Source: Cohnella phaseoli (GTDB lineage Bacteria > Bacillota > Bacilli > Paenibacillales > Paenibacillaceae). From it: 64,000 bases of DNA. The stretch's first letter is position 1. Each line of letters opens with the position of its first letter. Shown piece after piece: positions 56,988 through 64,000 of the stretch. Where the stretch lies: assembly GCF_003386235.1 (NCBI RefSeq), contig NZ_QRDZ01000002.1:124001-188000 (forward strand). The letters are read 5' to 3'. The notes under the pieces are model-generated. The model did no database searches. It saw only the letters and a list, made by a program, of their open reading frames with translations, and was not told the origin of the DNA. Made by a program: the position numbers and the translations under genes.

Positions 56988-57016
56988 ATTATAAGCAGGC
57001 AAAGCGCAAAAGTAAA
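56988..57016 (-). promoter_or_regulatory. Sigma-A promoter of the probable 6S RNA
   Basis: On the minus strand TTTACT (57016-57011), a 17-bp spacer and a perfect TATAAT (56993-56988). The expected start is near 56981. Confidence 0.65.
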
Positions 57017-57020
57017 ATGT

Positions 57021-57815
57021 TTAGTCTTGGGATTTCTTCTCTAGGTTTACACTCTTGTCTTCTTCGCTTTCATCATCGGACTCTTCGTCAGATTCGCTCT
57101 CGGCTTGTTCCTTCGCCAACATCATCTTCTGAATGACAATGTTGAAATTGAAGAAGGTGTATACCGCGATGATGCTTCCGAAGAAGAAGGGCAGCAAAAA
57201 GGTGAATCTCATGCTGATGGCGATAACGACCACCGCTCCAATCGCCATGGCAAGCGAACGAAACGGGCGTCCGATCGTCAGTATAAGCGCATTCTTGAAC
57301 AGTTGAATCGTTTTCATATGAAAATGCGACAACAAAGAGAAAAAGTGCAACATAGATATAAGCAACAACAGCATCAAAGCGATAAAGAGGTAGGCCAAAA
57401 TCTGAAATCCGCTGATCTGTTTCAAATAGACTTGGAAGTCGATGATCAGAATCGCGAACAGCAGAGCATAGACAATACCGCCTATCATCGCCTGAACGTA
57501 GTTTTGCTTATAGTTGCGGAAAAAGGTTTTGAACAGCGGTACGTCAACGTCCCCCAGCACCCATTTCCGGGCAACCGAGAACATCGCCGAGGTTGACGGA
57601 AACAGGGTGAAAGGAGCCGCGATCGCCATCAAAATAACAGCCGAGATGAGGGAGCCGCTTGCGGCGTCTCCCTCAGCCTGCGTGCTGATGAAAGGCGTAA
57701 TAAACAGAAACCAAAAAGGAAGAGAAGTGAGAAGCCATAAAACGTTAATAACCGACAGCCTCATAATCCATTCGGATATTTTGTAGAAGCCGCCCATCAT
57801 GCCCCGCATTTCCAT
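57021..57815 (-). CDS. YesL-like (DUF624) membrane protein
   Basis: 264 residues with six hydrophobic segments; the N-terminal pattern YKISEWIMRLSVINVLWLL is typical of DUF624/YesL proteins. A very acidic C-terminal tail (SESDEESDDESEED, residues about 240-255) is unusual. YesL genes often lie in sugar-transport operons, but this copy stands alone next to the 6S RNA. The function is unknown. GGGAGG precedes the ATG. Confidence 0.85.
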   Translation of the reverse strand: MEMRGMMGGFYKISEWIMRLSVINVLWLLTSLPFWFLFITPFISTQAEGDAASGSLISAVILMAIAAPFTLFPSTSAMFSVARKWVLGDVDVPLFKTFFRNYKQNYVQAMIGGIVYALLFAILIIDFQVYLKQISGFQILAYLFIALMLLLLISMLHFFSLLSHFHMKTIQLFKNALILTIGRPFRSLAMAIGAVVVIAISMRFTFLLPFFFGSIIAVYTFFNFNIVIQKMMLAKEQAESESDEESDDESEEDKSVNLEKKSQD

Positions 57816-57858
57816 GGGGAATCCTCCCTGATGACTGTTGTTCGCTATGCTGCTGCGA

Positions 57859-59505
57859 TTAGACCTTTACGAAATCTTCGTTCTGCGAGCGATTGCCGCG
57901 GTAGTCGTCTTTCCGCTCCGGACGTCCGCCGCGATTGTCGCGATAGCCGCCTTCGTCCCGGTTGCCATTGCCACCGCCACTGCCACCGTAACGATTGCCG
58001 CTGCCGTACGGTTTGCGTCCGCCGTTGTAGCCGCCAGGACCGCGATCTCCGCGTCCTTGACCGCTCTGGCGCCACGAGCCCGAGCCGCCGCCTTGACCGC
58101 CGCTGCCGCCGTAGCGACGACCGCTGCCACCGCTGCTGCCGTAGCCGCCGCTGCGTCCGCCCTCGAACTTGCGCTTCTTCGAGCGAACCGGATCTTCGGG
58201 GGTCAATTCGATATTAACGTCTTTCTTGTCGCCGTTGAGCAGCTTCATAGCAGCAGCCAGCAATTCGACGGAATCGTATTGCTCCAGCAATTGCATCGCA
58301 ACCCATTTGTAAGGATTGACTTCCTCATCGGAACGAACGGTTTCCATAATCCGCTCGGCAAGAACTTTCTGTTTGCCTTCCATCGCTTCGGACAGGGTCG
58401 GCAACATCTTCTTGGAGATACGGTGACGGGTCACCTTCTCAATGAAGTGAAGATGATCGGTCTCGCGGTGCGTGACGAAGGACCAGGATGTTCCCTCTTT
58501 GCCTGCGCGACCCGTACGGCCGATCCGGTGAACGTAGCTCTCAGGATCTTGCGGCAGGTCGAAGTTGATGACGTGGGTAACGCCAGATACGTCCAGTCCG
58601 CGCGCAGCTACGTCCGTAGCCACCAGAATATCGATGCTGCCGTCGCGGAACTTGCGCATAACGGCGTCACGCTGATTCTGAGACAAATCTCCGTGCAGGC
58701 CGTCGCAAGCGTATCCGCGCTTCATCAGCGCTTCGGACAGCTCGGCTACGCGGCGCTTCGTACGACCGAAGATAATCGCCAGTTCAGGCGGCTCCATGTC
58801 GAGCAGGCGGCACAGTCCGTCGAACTTCATGCGCTCCTGGATTTCTACATAAAACTGTTGGATCGAAGGTGCGCTGAGCAGCTTCGATTCGACTTTGACG
58901 TGCTCAGGCTCGCGCAGGAATTGCTGAGCCAGCTTCTGGATGTTCGCCGGCATCGTCGCCGAGAACAGCAGCGTCTGACGCGCTTCGGGAACGAGCTTCA
59001 GGATCGACTGAATGTCTTCCATAAAGCCCATATCCAGCATTTCGTCCGCTTCGTCCAGAACGACCGTCTGCACGTCGTCGAGCTTGATCGTCTTGCGGTT
59101 GATGTGGTCGAGCAAACGACCGGGAGTTCCGATAATAATCTGCGGCTTCCGTCTTAGAGACCGGATCTGACGTGAGATGTCTTGACCGCCATATATAGCC
59201 AAGGAACGCAGTCCCTTGAAACGTCCAAGCTTCTCAATTTCTTCCGATACCTGAATCGCGAGTTCGCGAGTCGGCGCCATAATCAAAGCGACAATGCGGT
59301 CTTCCGATGCGGCAATCTTGCTGATCATCGGGATCCCGAATGCGGCTGTTTTGCCTGTGCCCGTCTGGGCCTGCCCGATCATGTCTTTGCCTGCGATGGC
59401 AACGGGAATAGCTTTCGCTTGGATTGGGGTCGCCTCTTCAAATCCCATCTCCGATATGGCTTGAAGTACATCAGGCTCCAAACCAAACTCTGCAAATGTG
59501 CTCAA
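57859..59505 (-). CDS. cshA: DEAD-box RNA helicase, CshA type
   Basis: 548 residues. All helicase motifs are present in order: Q motif ([13 protein letters not shown]), Walker [23 protein letters not shown], and [10 protein letters not shown]. The C-terminal tail (about 440-548) is a long Gly/Arg-rich region (RGG-like) that binds RNA, extended compared with short-tailed paralogues. It unwinds RNA in ribosome assembly, mRNA decay and cold adaptation. The start is TTG 59505 with AAGGAG upstream. The tail's repeated GGT/GGC codons explain open frames on the other strand. Confidence 0.93.
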   Translation of the reverse strand: MSTFAEFGLEPDVLQAISEMGFEEATPIQAKAIPVAIAGKDMIGQAQTGTGKTAAFGIPMISKIAASEDRIVALIMAPTRELAIQVSEEIEKLGRFKGLRSLAIYGGQDISRQIRSLRRKPQIIIGTPGRLLDHINRKTIKLDDVQTVVLDEADEMLDMGFMEDIQSILKLVPEARQTLLFSATMPANIQKLAQQFLREPEHVKVESKLLSAPSIQQFYVEIQERMKFDGLCRLLDMEPPELAIIFGRTKRRVAELSEALMKRGYACDGLHGDLSQNQRDAVMRKFRDGSIDILVATDVAARGLDVSGVTHVINFDLPQDPESYVHRIGRTGRAGKEGTSWSFVTHRETDHLHFIEKVTRHRISKKMLPTLSEAMEGKQKVLAERIMETVRSDEEVNPYKWVAMQLLEQYDSVELLAAAMKLLNGDKKDVNIELTPEDPVRSKKRKFEGGRSGGYGSSGGSGRRYGGSGGQGGGSGSWRQSGQGRGDRGPGGYNGGRKPYGSGNRYGGSGGGNGNRDEGGYRDNRGGRPERKDDYRGNRSQNEDFVKV

Positions 59506-59710
59506 ACTTTTTCAATCTCCTTCTGTGTTGGGCCTTCAACTTACGGCTTCCAAAAAAATGATCAGTTCATTATAGCACACCCCTGCTCTTAACTCCAGTC
59601 ATAGGAAAAGAGTGCCATTATGTTGAATGAGCGCTTTTTCCCAAGGGGAACCTAAGGCCTACGTCACCGCGACCGTTCTCGCGCGCGAGTTGTTAACGAG
59701 GAGTGCTTTC

Positions 59711-60538
59711 ATGAGGAGACTTGCCGTAATCGGCCCCGTATTTTTAATGATTCTGAGCGCTGCCATTGTCGGCTTCGGCTTTCAAATGCTGCTTATACCG
59801 GAAAAGCTGCTCAGCAGCGGAGTGTCCGGCGTCGCGATGATCGTCGGTTACATGACCGGTTGGAACATCGGCTTGCTGTATTTTGCCCTGAATGTCCCGA
59901 TTTTGTTCTGGGGCTACCGCGTCCTGGGCAAACGATTCATCGCGCTCAGCATCGTCACTGTTGCCGCCACGTCGTTTTTCCTGCAAATTATTCCCGAAAT
60001 CAAATTAACGGACGACCGCCTGCTCGCCTCCGTATTCGGCGGCGTACTCGTCGGCTTGGGTACGACAGGAGCCCTTCGGTTCGGAGGCTCCTCCGGAGGG
60101 TTCGACATTGTCGCATCCATCATTTCGCGTTACCGCAATCTCCCCGTCGGCCTGCTGATCGTCGCGCTCAATACGATCGTCGTGGCTGCCCTCGGCTTTC
60201 TGAAGGACGATTGGAACGCCGCCCTTTATTCTATGCTATCGATCTACTTAACGGGAAAAGTAATTGACGCCGTACATACGCCGCATCACAAGGTGACCGC
60301 TTTTATCGTCACCAATCATACGCAAGAGCTCGCCTCCAGACTGCTCCGGATGCCGCGGGGAGTCACGATCATCAGAACGCGAGGCGCGTTCACCAGCGAG
60401 GAACGGGATATGCTAATGACGGTCGCAACCCGCTTCGAGTTGGCCGAGCTGCGCAAAATGATCAAGGAGGTCGATGCCAAAGCGTTCGTCAACGTCGTCC
60501 AAACGGTCGATGTGATCGGAGATTTCCGCAGAAGGTAA
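59711..60538 (+). CDS. YitT-family membrane protein
   Basis: 275 residues. Five to six membrane segments (about 1-190; IGPVFLMILSAAIVGFGFQ, GVSGVAMIVGYMTGWNIG, LRFGGSSGGFDIVA) form the YitT/DUF161 domain. The cytoplasmic DUF2179 domain follows (about 200-270, RLLRMPRGVTIIRTRGAF). The role is not established. The ATG at 59711 follows GAGGAG; an upstream ATG at 59627 has no site. Confidence 0.9.
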   Translation: MRRLAVIGPVFLMILSAAIVGFGFQMLLIPEKLLSSGVSGVAMIVGYMTGWNIGLLYFALNVPILFWGYRVLGKRFIALSIVTVAATSFFLQIIPEIKLTDDRLLASVFGGVLVGLGTTGALRFGGSSGGFDIVASIISRYRNLPVGLLIVALNTIVVAALGFLKDDWNAALYSMLSIYLTGKVIDAVHTPHHKVTAFIVTNHTQELASRLLRMPRGVTIIRTRGAFTSEERDMLMTVATRFELAELRKMIKEVDAKAFVNVVQTVDVIGDFRRR

Positions 60539-60650
60539 CTTCGACCAGCGAAAATTCTGGGTTATTCAGCAAAATACTACAAAATACCTGTGTCTACTCC
60601 CCCCTAACTCGTTTATAATCTTGTTACAGAGCTTATGGGGAGAGAATAGT

Positions 60651-61817
60651 ATGAGTATTTTTTTGACGTTTTTCCTGTTGTTGAACAATATGTTCGGAGG
60701 CGGAGCTTCGACCGGCCATTCGTCCGCCGGATTGTGGAGTTCGTTAGTGGGCGCCTCGCATCAGCCCGCGACGCCCGGCAGCGAAGAGGGAGAGCCTCCG
60801 TCCGGCATAAGCGGCGACCCGCAGCCCGACGCACCGGTCGTTAAGGGCATCTACGTAACGGCTTATAGCGCAGGCGGAGAACGGATGGCAACCTTGCTCG
60901 ATCTGCTCGACCGCACCGAGCTCAATTCCATGGTCATCGACATTAAGGACGATCTCGGCAACATTACCTACAAGACGAGCAATCCGAAGCTGCAGGAGCT
61001 GGGCAATCCGCAGCCTTATATCAAGGATGTCGACAAGCTGATGACCACATTGAAGGAGCATGAGATTTATCCAATCGCGCGCGTCGTCGTCTTTAAGGAC
61101 AGCGTGCTCGCCAAATCGCATCCCGAATATTCCTTCGTTCAGAAGGACGGCTCGATCTGGCAGAACGGCAACAAGGACAAATTCGTCAACCCTTACCGCG
61201 AAGAAGTATGGGAGTACAACGTCGAGGTCGCCAAGGAAGCCGCCAAGCTCGGCTTTAAGGAAATCCAGTTCGACTACGTCCGTTTCCCGGAAGGCTTCGA
61301 GAAGAGAGCAGACAGCCTGAAGTTCACGAAGAACGAACAAAGCCGAGTGGACATTGTGAGCGGGTTCGTCGAGTACGCCAAGAAGGAGCTGGAGCCGCTA
61401 GGCGTGCGAGTATCCGTCGACATCTTCGGCTATGCCGCCTCCGTCCCTGCCGCGGAAGGCATCGGACAGGACTTCGTGAAAATTTCCAGCGGCGTGCACG
61501 TCATCAGTCCGATGATCTATCCGAGCCATTACAGCACCGGCTGGTTCAAGCAGAAGGATCCCGACAAAGCGCCATACGAGACGATCAAGGGCGCGATGGA
61601 CGACACGCACAAGAAGCTGGAGCCGTTAGGCGAGGATAAGCCGATTATCCGGCCGTGGATTCAGGATTTCACCGCCAAATGGCTCGGCAAAGGCCACTAC
61701 ACCCCCTACGGAGCGGCCGAAGTTCAAGCTCAGATCAAAGCGCTCAACGACAGCGGGGTCGAAGAATTCTTGCTCTGGAACGCCGGCAACCGCTACTCCG
61801 AAGGCGTTAAATATTAA
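60651..61817 (+). CDS. Exported putative glycoside hydrolase (DUF4015, GH13-like barrel)
   Basis: 388 residues. A short hydrophobic N terminus (IFLTFFLLLNNMFG) serves as signal or anchor, followed by a Ser/Pro/Gly linker. The barrel domain (about 70-388) opens VKGIYVTAYSAGG and carries LNSMVIDIKDDLGNITY, IQFDYVRFPEG, RVSVDIFGYA and VISPMIYPSHY, the pattern of DUF4015 putative glycoside hydrolases, with conserved Asp residues in DIKDD and FDYVRFP. The substrate is unknown. ATG 60651 follows GGGGAGAG. A TATAAT at 60614-60619 is a likely -10. Confidence 0.85.
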   Translation: MSIFLTFFLLLNNMFGGGASTGHSSAGLWSSLVGASHQPATPGSEEGEPPSGISGDPQPDAPVVKGIYVTAYSAGGERMATLLDLLDRTELNSMVIDIKDDLGNITYKTSNPKLQELGNPQPYIKDVDKLMTTLKEHEIYPIARVVVFKDSVLAKSHPEYSFVQKDGSIWQNGNKDKFVNPYREEVWEYNVEVAKEAAKLGFKEIQFDYVRFPEGFEKRADSLKFTKNEQSRVDIVSGFVEYAKKELEPLGVRVSVDIFGYAASVPAAEGIGQDFVKISSGVHVISPMIYPSHYSTGWFKQKDPDKAPYETIKGAMDDTHKKLEPLGEDKPIIRPWIQDFTAKWLGKGHYTPYGAAEVQAQIKALNDSGVEEFLLWNAGNRYSEGVKY

Positions 61818-61825
61818 GCTGCACT

Positions 61826-63487
61826 CTATTCATTCATCCATAGCAATAAGTGCTCCAGCGCCTCTTTTATTGGCGCTGGTTCTTTTTTAATGCGCTGCTT
61901 CAGCTTTTTGGCGCCTCCGAAAATCCGATACAAAACAACTTCGCGCTGATAGTCCTCTATATTTTCCAACTCCCTAATAAGCGCGGACAGCAGGTCCGGC
62001 TCGTATAACGCCAGCTCCTTCAGCGGCTTCGCCGATTCGTTGGAGGCGAGCAGAACGGCGACAAGCGCAGGCATCAACTCTGGCGATAGGCCATGCGCCT
62101 CTATGAGGGCCTCGGCATAATGGTCCTGCACGGACTGATGCTCTGCATCGACAAGCGCCATATAGCTTTCAACGAGCGGAAAATAGTCGGTGCTGTAAAG
62201 CCCTAACCCGAACACCGCATAGGTTCCGGGCATAGCCGATTTTTCGCTCGGCTCTACGTCTCCGTACCACGCATATTCCTCCATGGCCGCTTGCGCATAG
62301 TCCGCGATCAATGAGAACAGGGCGGGATACTCGAAACCATTCGCAAAAAACTGATGCAGCTTTGATTTCGCCAAATTTTTAACGGGCAAAAGATTTTTCG
62401 CTTTGCTTTTTAACGTCAGGTGATAGCCCTTTGGAAATCCCTTTGTCAAAAGATCGATCAAGTAACGCAGCGCATCGCGGTAAGCCGACTCGCTTTCCTT
62501 CACGATGCGAATTTCTATCGTCTGCAAAACATCGTTGGCCGTTCCTTGGAACGCCTCGGTTGTGCGCTTGCTTTCGTAAAGACCGCTCCCTTGGAGCAAA
62601 TAATCGGCAGCCTTCTGCGAGCCAAGCAGTTTGGCAAGCTCAAGATATTGCCGACGGGTATTCGGTTCCTTTTGCCCTACTTGCAGCGCCGCATAGACAA
62701 AGAAATCCAGCTGCTCCCGGGCAGGCGGTCGATGTGCGCTCCCTTCCTTTAGCGCCCATTCCCTTGAGTACTCCCCCGTTTTTTCGAAATGCTGCGTTAA
62801 AAAAAGCTCCTCGGCCCAGTTCTTAAGCGCTCTCGTATAATCGTAGATCCACTGGTCATAACGTTTTTTGTTGGCACGATGCTTGTCCAGCAGGCGGCTA
62901 ATGAGCGGATCGATTTCCTCTTCCGACTGGTTAAAGAAATGGGGATCGATCAAACGCTGGGCAAAGAAAAACTCATCCTTTTCACTTGGACGCACCGGCA
63001 TATCCGCCATCACTTTTTTTTCAATAAATGCGGACAGCTCTTGCTTCGATTGTTCCAGCTTGCGCTCGTTCAGCAGCTCCTCTTGATAGTTTATCAGGCC
63101 TCCGTCGATCTCGAATTCCAATATCACCTGAAAGTGATAATCAAAAAATCGGGGTCCATACTGCTCGGATTGAAACAGCTGATCCATTCGGATACATAAA
63201 GCCGAGAAAAGCTGCTCCACCTGGGCCGCTTCCGTAATTTCCTCTATGTAGGGCCCGGCTTTCGCTTCATAGGAGTCGTCGCTCCAGCTAAACGGCTCAT
63301 AGATATCGATGTAAAGAGCTTTATGTCGGCTTTTCCCTTTTTTCCACGACACCCTTAAATAATTGAACACCCCTGCCTGCAGACGGCTCCAATCTTTGAC
63401 GTCGTTTAATCTTTGGCTTTCCAGTTGATAAACCGTATCCAGCTTGCCCCATACGTCCGCGATGAAATGCTCGGTATGCTGCTCCAT
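61826..63487 (-). CDS. Large protein of unknown function (DUF6138-like)
   Basis: 553 residues, soluble, mostly helical by composition, rich in Glu, Lys, Leu and aromatic residues, with no signal peptide, membrane segment or enzyme motif I can name. Blocks such as YIDIYEPFSWSDDSYE, FDYHFQVILEFEIDGG and YGDVEPSEKSAMPGTYAVFG may mark the DUF6138 family, but I am not certain. The DNA is less GC-rich than its neighbours, which may point to transfer. AAAGGAGGAGC precedes the ATG. It stands alone; no operon partner is visible. Confidence 0.7.
   Translation of the reverse strand: MEQHTEHFIADVWGKLDTVYQLESQRLNDVKDWSRLQAGVFNYLRVSWKKGKSRHKALYIDIYEPFSWSDDSYEAKAGPYIEEITEAAQVEQLFSALCIRMDQLFQSEQYGPRFFDYHFQVILEFEIDGGLINYQEELLNERKLEQSKQELSAFIEKKVMADMPVRPSEKDEFFFAQRLIDPHFFNQSEEEIDPLISRLLDKHRANKKRYDQWIYDYTRALKNWAEELFLTQHFEKTGEYSREWALKEGSAHRPPAREQLDFFVYAALQVGQKEPNTRRQYLELAKLLGSQKAADYLLQGSGLYESKRTTEAFQGTANDVLQTIEIRIVKESESAYRDALRYLIDLLTKGFPKGYHLTLKSKAKNLLPVKNLAKSKLHQFFANGFEYPALFSLIADYAQAAMEEYAWYGDVEPSEKSAMPGTYAVFGLGLYSTDYFPLVESYMALVDAEHQSVQDHYAEALIEAHGLSPELMPALVAVLLASNESAKPLKELALYEPDLLSALIRELENIEDYQREVVLYRIFGGAKKLKQRIKKEPAPIKEALEHLLLWMNE
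61855..61888 (+). terminator. Terminator for the DUF4015 gene inside the opposite gene's 3' end
   Basis: CCAGCGCC (61855-61862) and GGCGCTGG (61872-61879) followed by TTCTTTTTT. It works for the plus strand, yet it lies within the last 25 codons of the convergent gene on the minus strand. Confidence 0.75.
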
Positions 63488-63684
63488 CGTAGCTCCTCCT
63501 TTGAGAAAACCTAAACTGCCGTTTTAGCGAGAGACCCGTTCCTATATGATTGTTTTTACGACCAATTCTGCTCGATCCTCTCCGTATGTTATGTTACCAG
63601 TTTTACACCAGCTCTTTAACGGGAATAGGACTCATTTTGCTTTTTAGGCTTTTCGGCTTATAGGATTATTTTCATATATGCCAA

Positions 63685-63707
63685 GAGGGCCGCCGTATCG
63701 GCGACCC
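63685..63707 (-). other. Stem-loop downstream of the partial permease gene
   Basis: AGGGCCGCCG and CGGCGACCCT form a near-perfect stem around a TAT loop, about 30 bases after the permease stop. A T-run is lacking on either strand, so termination is only possible. Confidence 0.45.
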
Positions 63708-63736
63708 TCCTGCGTTCTTGCTCAACATCGATATCG

Positions 63737-64000
63737 CTATCGCTTGCCCTGATAATACGGTTCGCCCAAGGCTCCGGGAGCCCGCGAGCGTCCTACTGCG
63801 CCTACAAGCACCAGAATGGTCAACACATAGGGCAGCATGTAGATAAACTCCGAAGGAATGTGCGAAGTGAAGTCGAACAACTGCAGCACGTTGTTGATCG
63901 ATTGCGCGAAGCCGAAGAACAACGCCGCCCCCATCGCTCCGAGCGGGTTCCATTTGCCGAAAATAACCGCGGCCAATGCGATGAACCCTTGTCCGGAAAT
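63737..64000 (-). CDS. Nucleoside/simple-sugar ABC transporter permease, C-terminal part
   Basis: The last 87 residues of a gene that begins beyond the right edge. ISGQGFIALAAVIFGKWNP followed by GAALFFGFAQSINN and a final membrane segment (YMLPYVLTILVLVGAVG) is the pattern of the NupQ/YufQ-type permease of BmpA-dependent nucleoside importers. The frame is continuous to base 64000. The rest of the operon (ATPase, partner permease, binding protein) would be expected outside the window. Confidence 0.85.
   Translation of the reverse strand: MSGQGFIALAAVIFGKWNPLGAMGAALFFGFAQSINNVLQLFDFTSHIPSEFIYMLPYVLTILVLVGAVGRSRAPGALGEPYYQGKR

Overview
The window reads as chromosomal DNA of a spore-forming, GC-rich Firmicute of the Paenibacillaceae (Paenibacillus/Cohnella type). 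The evidence is the strong AGGAGG ribosome-binding sites, sigma-A promoters, relatives of Bacillus genes (YdaT-, YesM/YesN-, YugP-, YitT-, YesL- and CshA-like), a collagen-like surface protein with a BclA-type layout, and a nitrogen-control box of the TnrA/GlnR type. Assignment below family level is inference.

Layout. 1-9.5 kb is housekeeping sequence: a partial CHASE2 sensor, ferredoxin, DNA polymerase IV, citramalate synthase (isoleucine synthesis), small membrane proteins, an SGNH hydrolase, an OmpR-type two-component pair and a MIP18-family Fe-S assembly factor. 9.5-37.7 kb is a single-strand (minus) locus of 14 genes resembling a Gram-positive polysaccharide-utilisation locus. It holds three GH29 alpha-L-fucosidase-type enzymes, one of them inside a 2082-residue secreted protein of nine recognisable modules. 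It also holds a second secreted parallel beta-helix protein, two ABC permease pairs, three solute-binding proteins (one a 1005-residue membrane-anchored fusion), one MalK-type ATPase, an NHL-propeller/YIP1-like membrane protein and a DUF5696 protein. A divergent YesM/YesN two-component system (37.9-41.3 kb) probably controls it, and a cre-like site sits at the start of the yesM transcript.

41.3-42.1 kb is AT-richer and holds a frameshifted IS66-type transposase remnant. 42.1-47.3 kb encodes an 819-residue collagen-like (G-X-T)n protein, a co-directional family 2 glycosyltransferase, and a convergent tandem glycosyltransferase; together they look like a glycosylated surface or spore-coat module. 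47.4-64 kb returns to core genes: a TlpA/ResA-like thioredoxin, MFS exporter, JAMM peptidase, DnaQ-like exonuclease, DUF294 nucleotidyltransferase, ammonium transporter with a perfect TnrA/GlnR box, MerR regulator, YugP protease, LysR regulator, thiol peroxidase, a probable 6S RNA, YesL-like protein, CshA-type RNA helicase, YitT protein, a putative GH13-like (DUF4015) lipobox-less exported protein, a large protein of unknown function, and the 3' end of a nucleoside/sugar ABC permease running out of the window.

How the parts work together (inference): the secreted beta-helix, fucosidase and esterase modules trim a fucosylated, probably acylated polysaccharide at the surface. The solute-binding proteins and two permease pairs import oligosaccharides using one ATPase, and the two fucosidases without signal peptides finish the degradation in the cytoplasm. 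The YesM/YesN pair senses substrate outside the cell, and carbon catabolite control acts at yesM.
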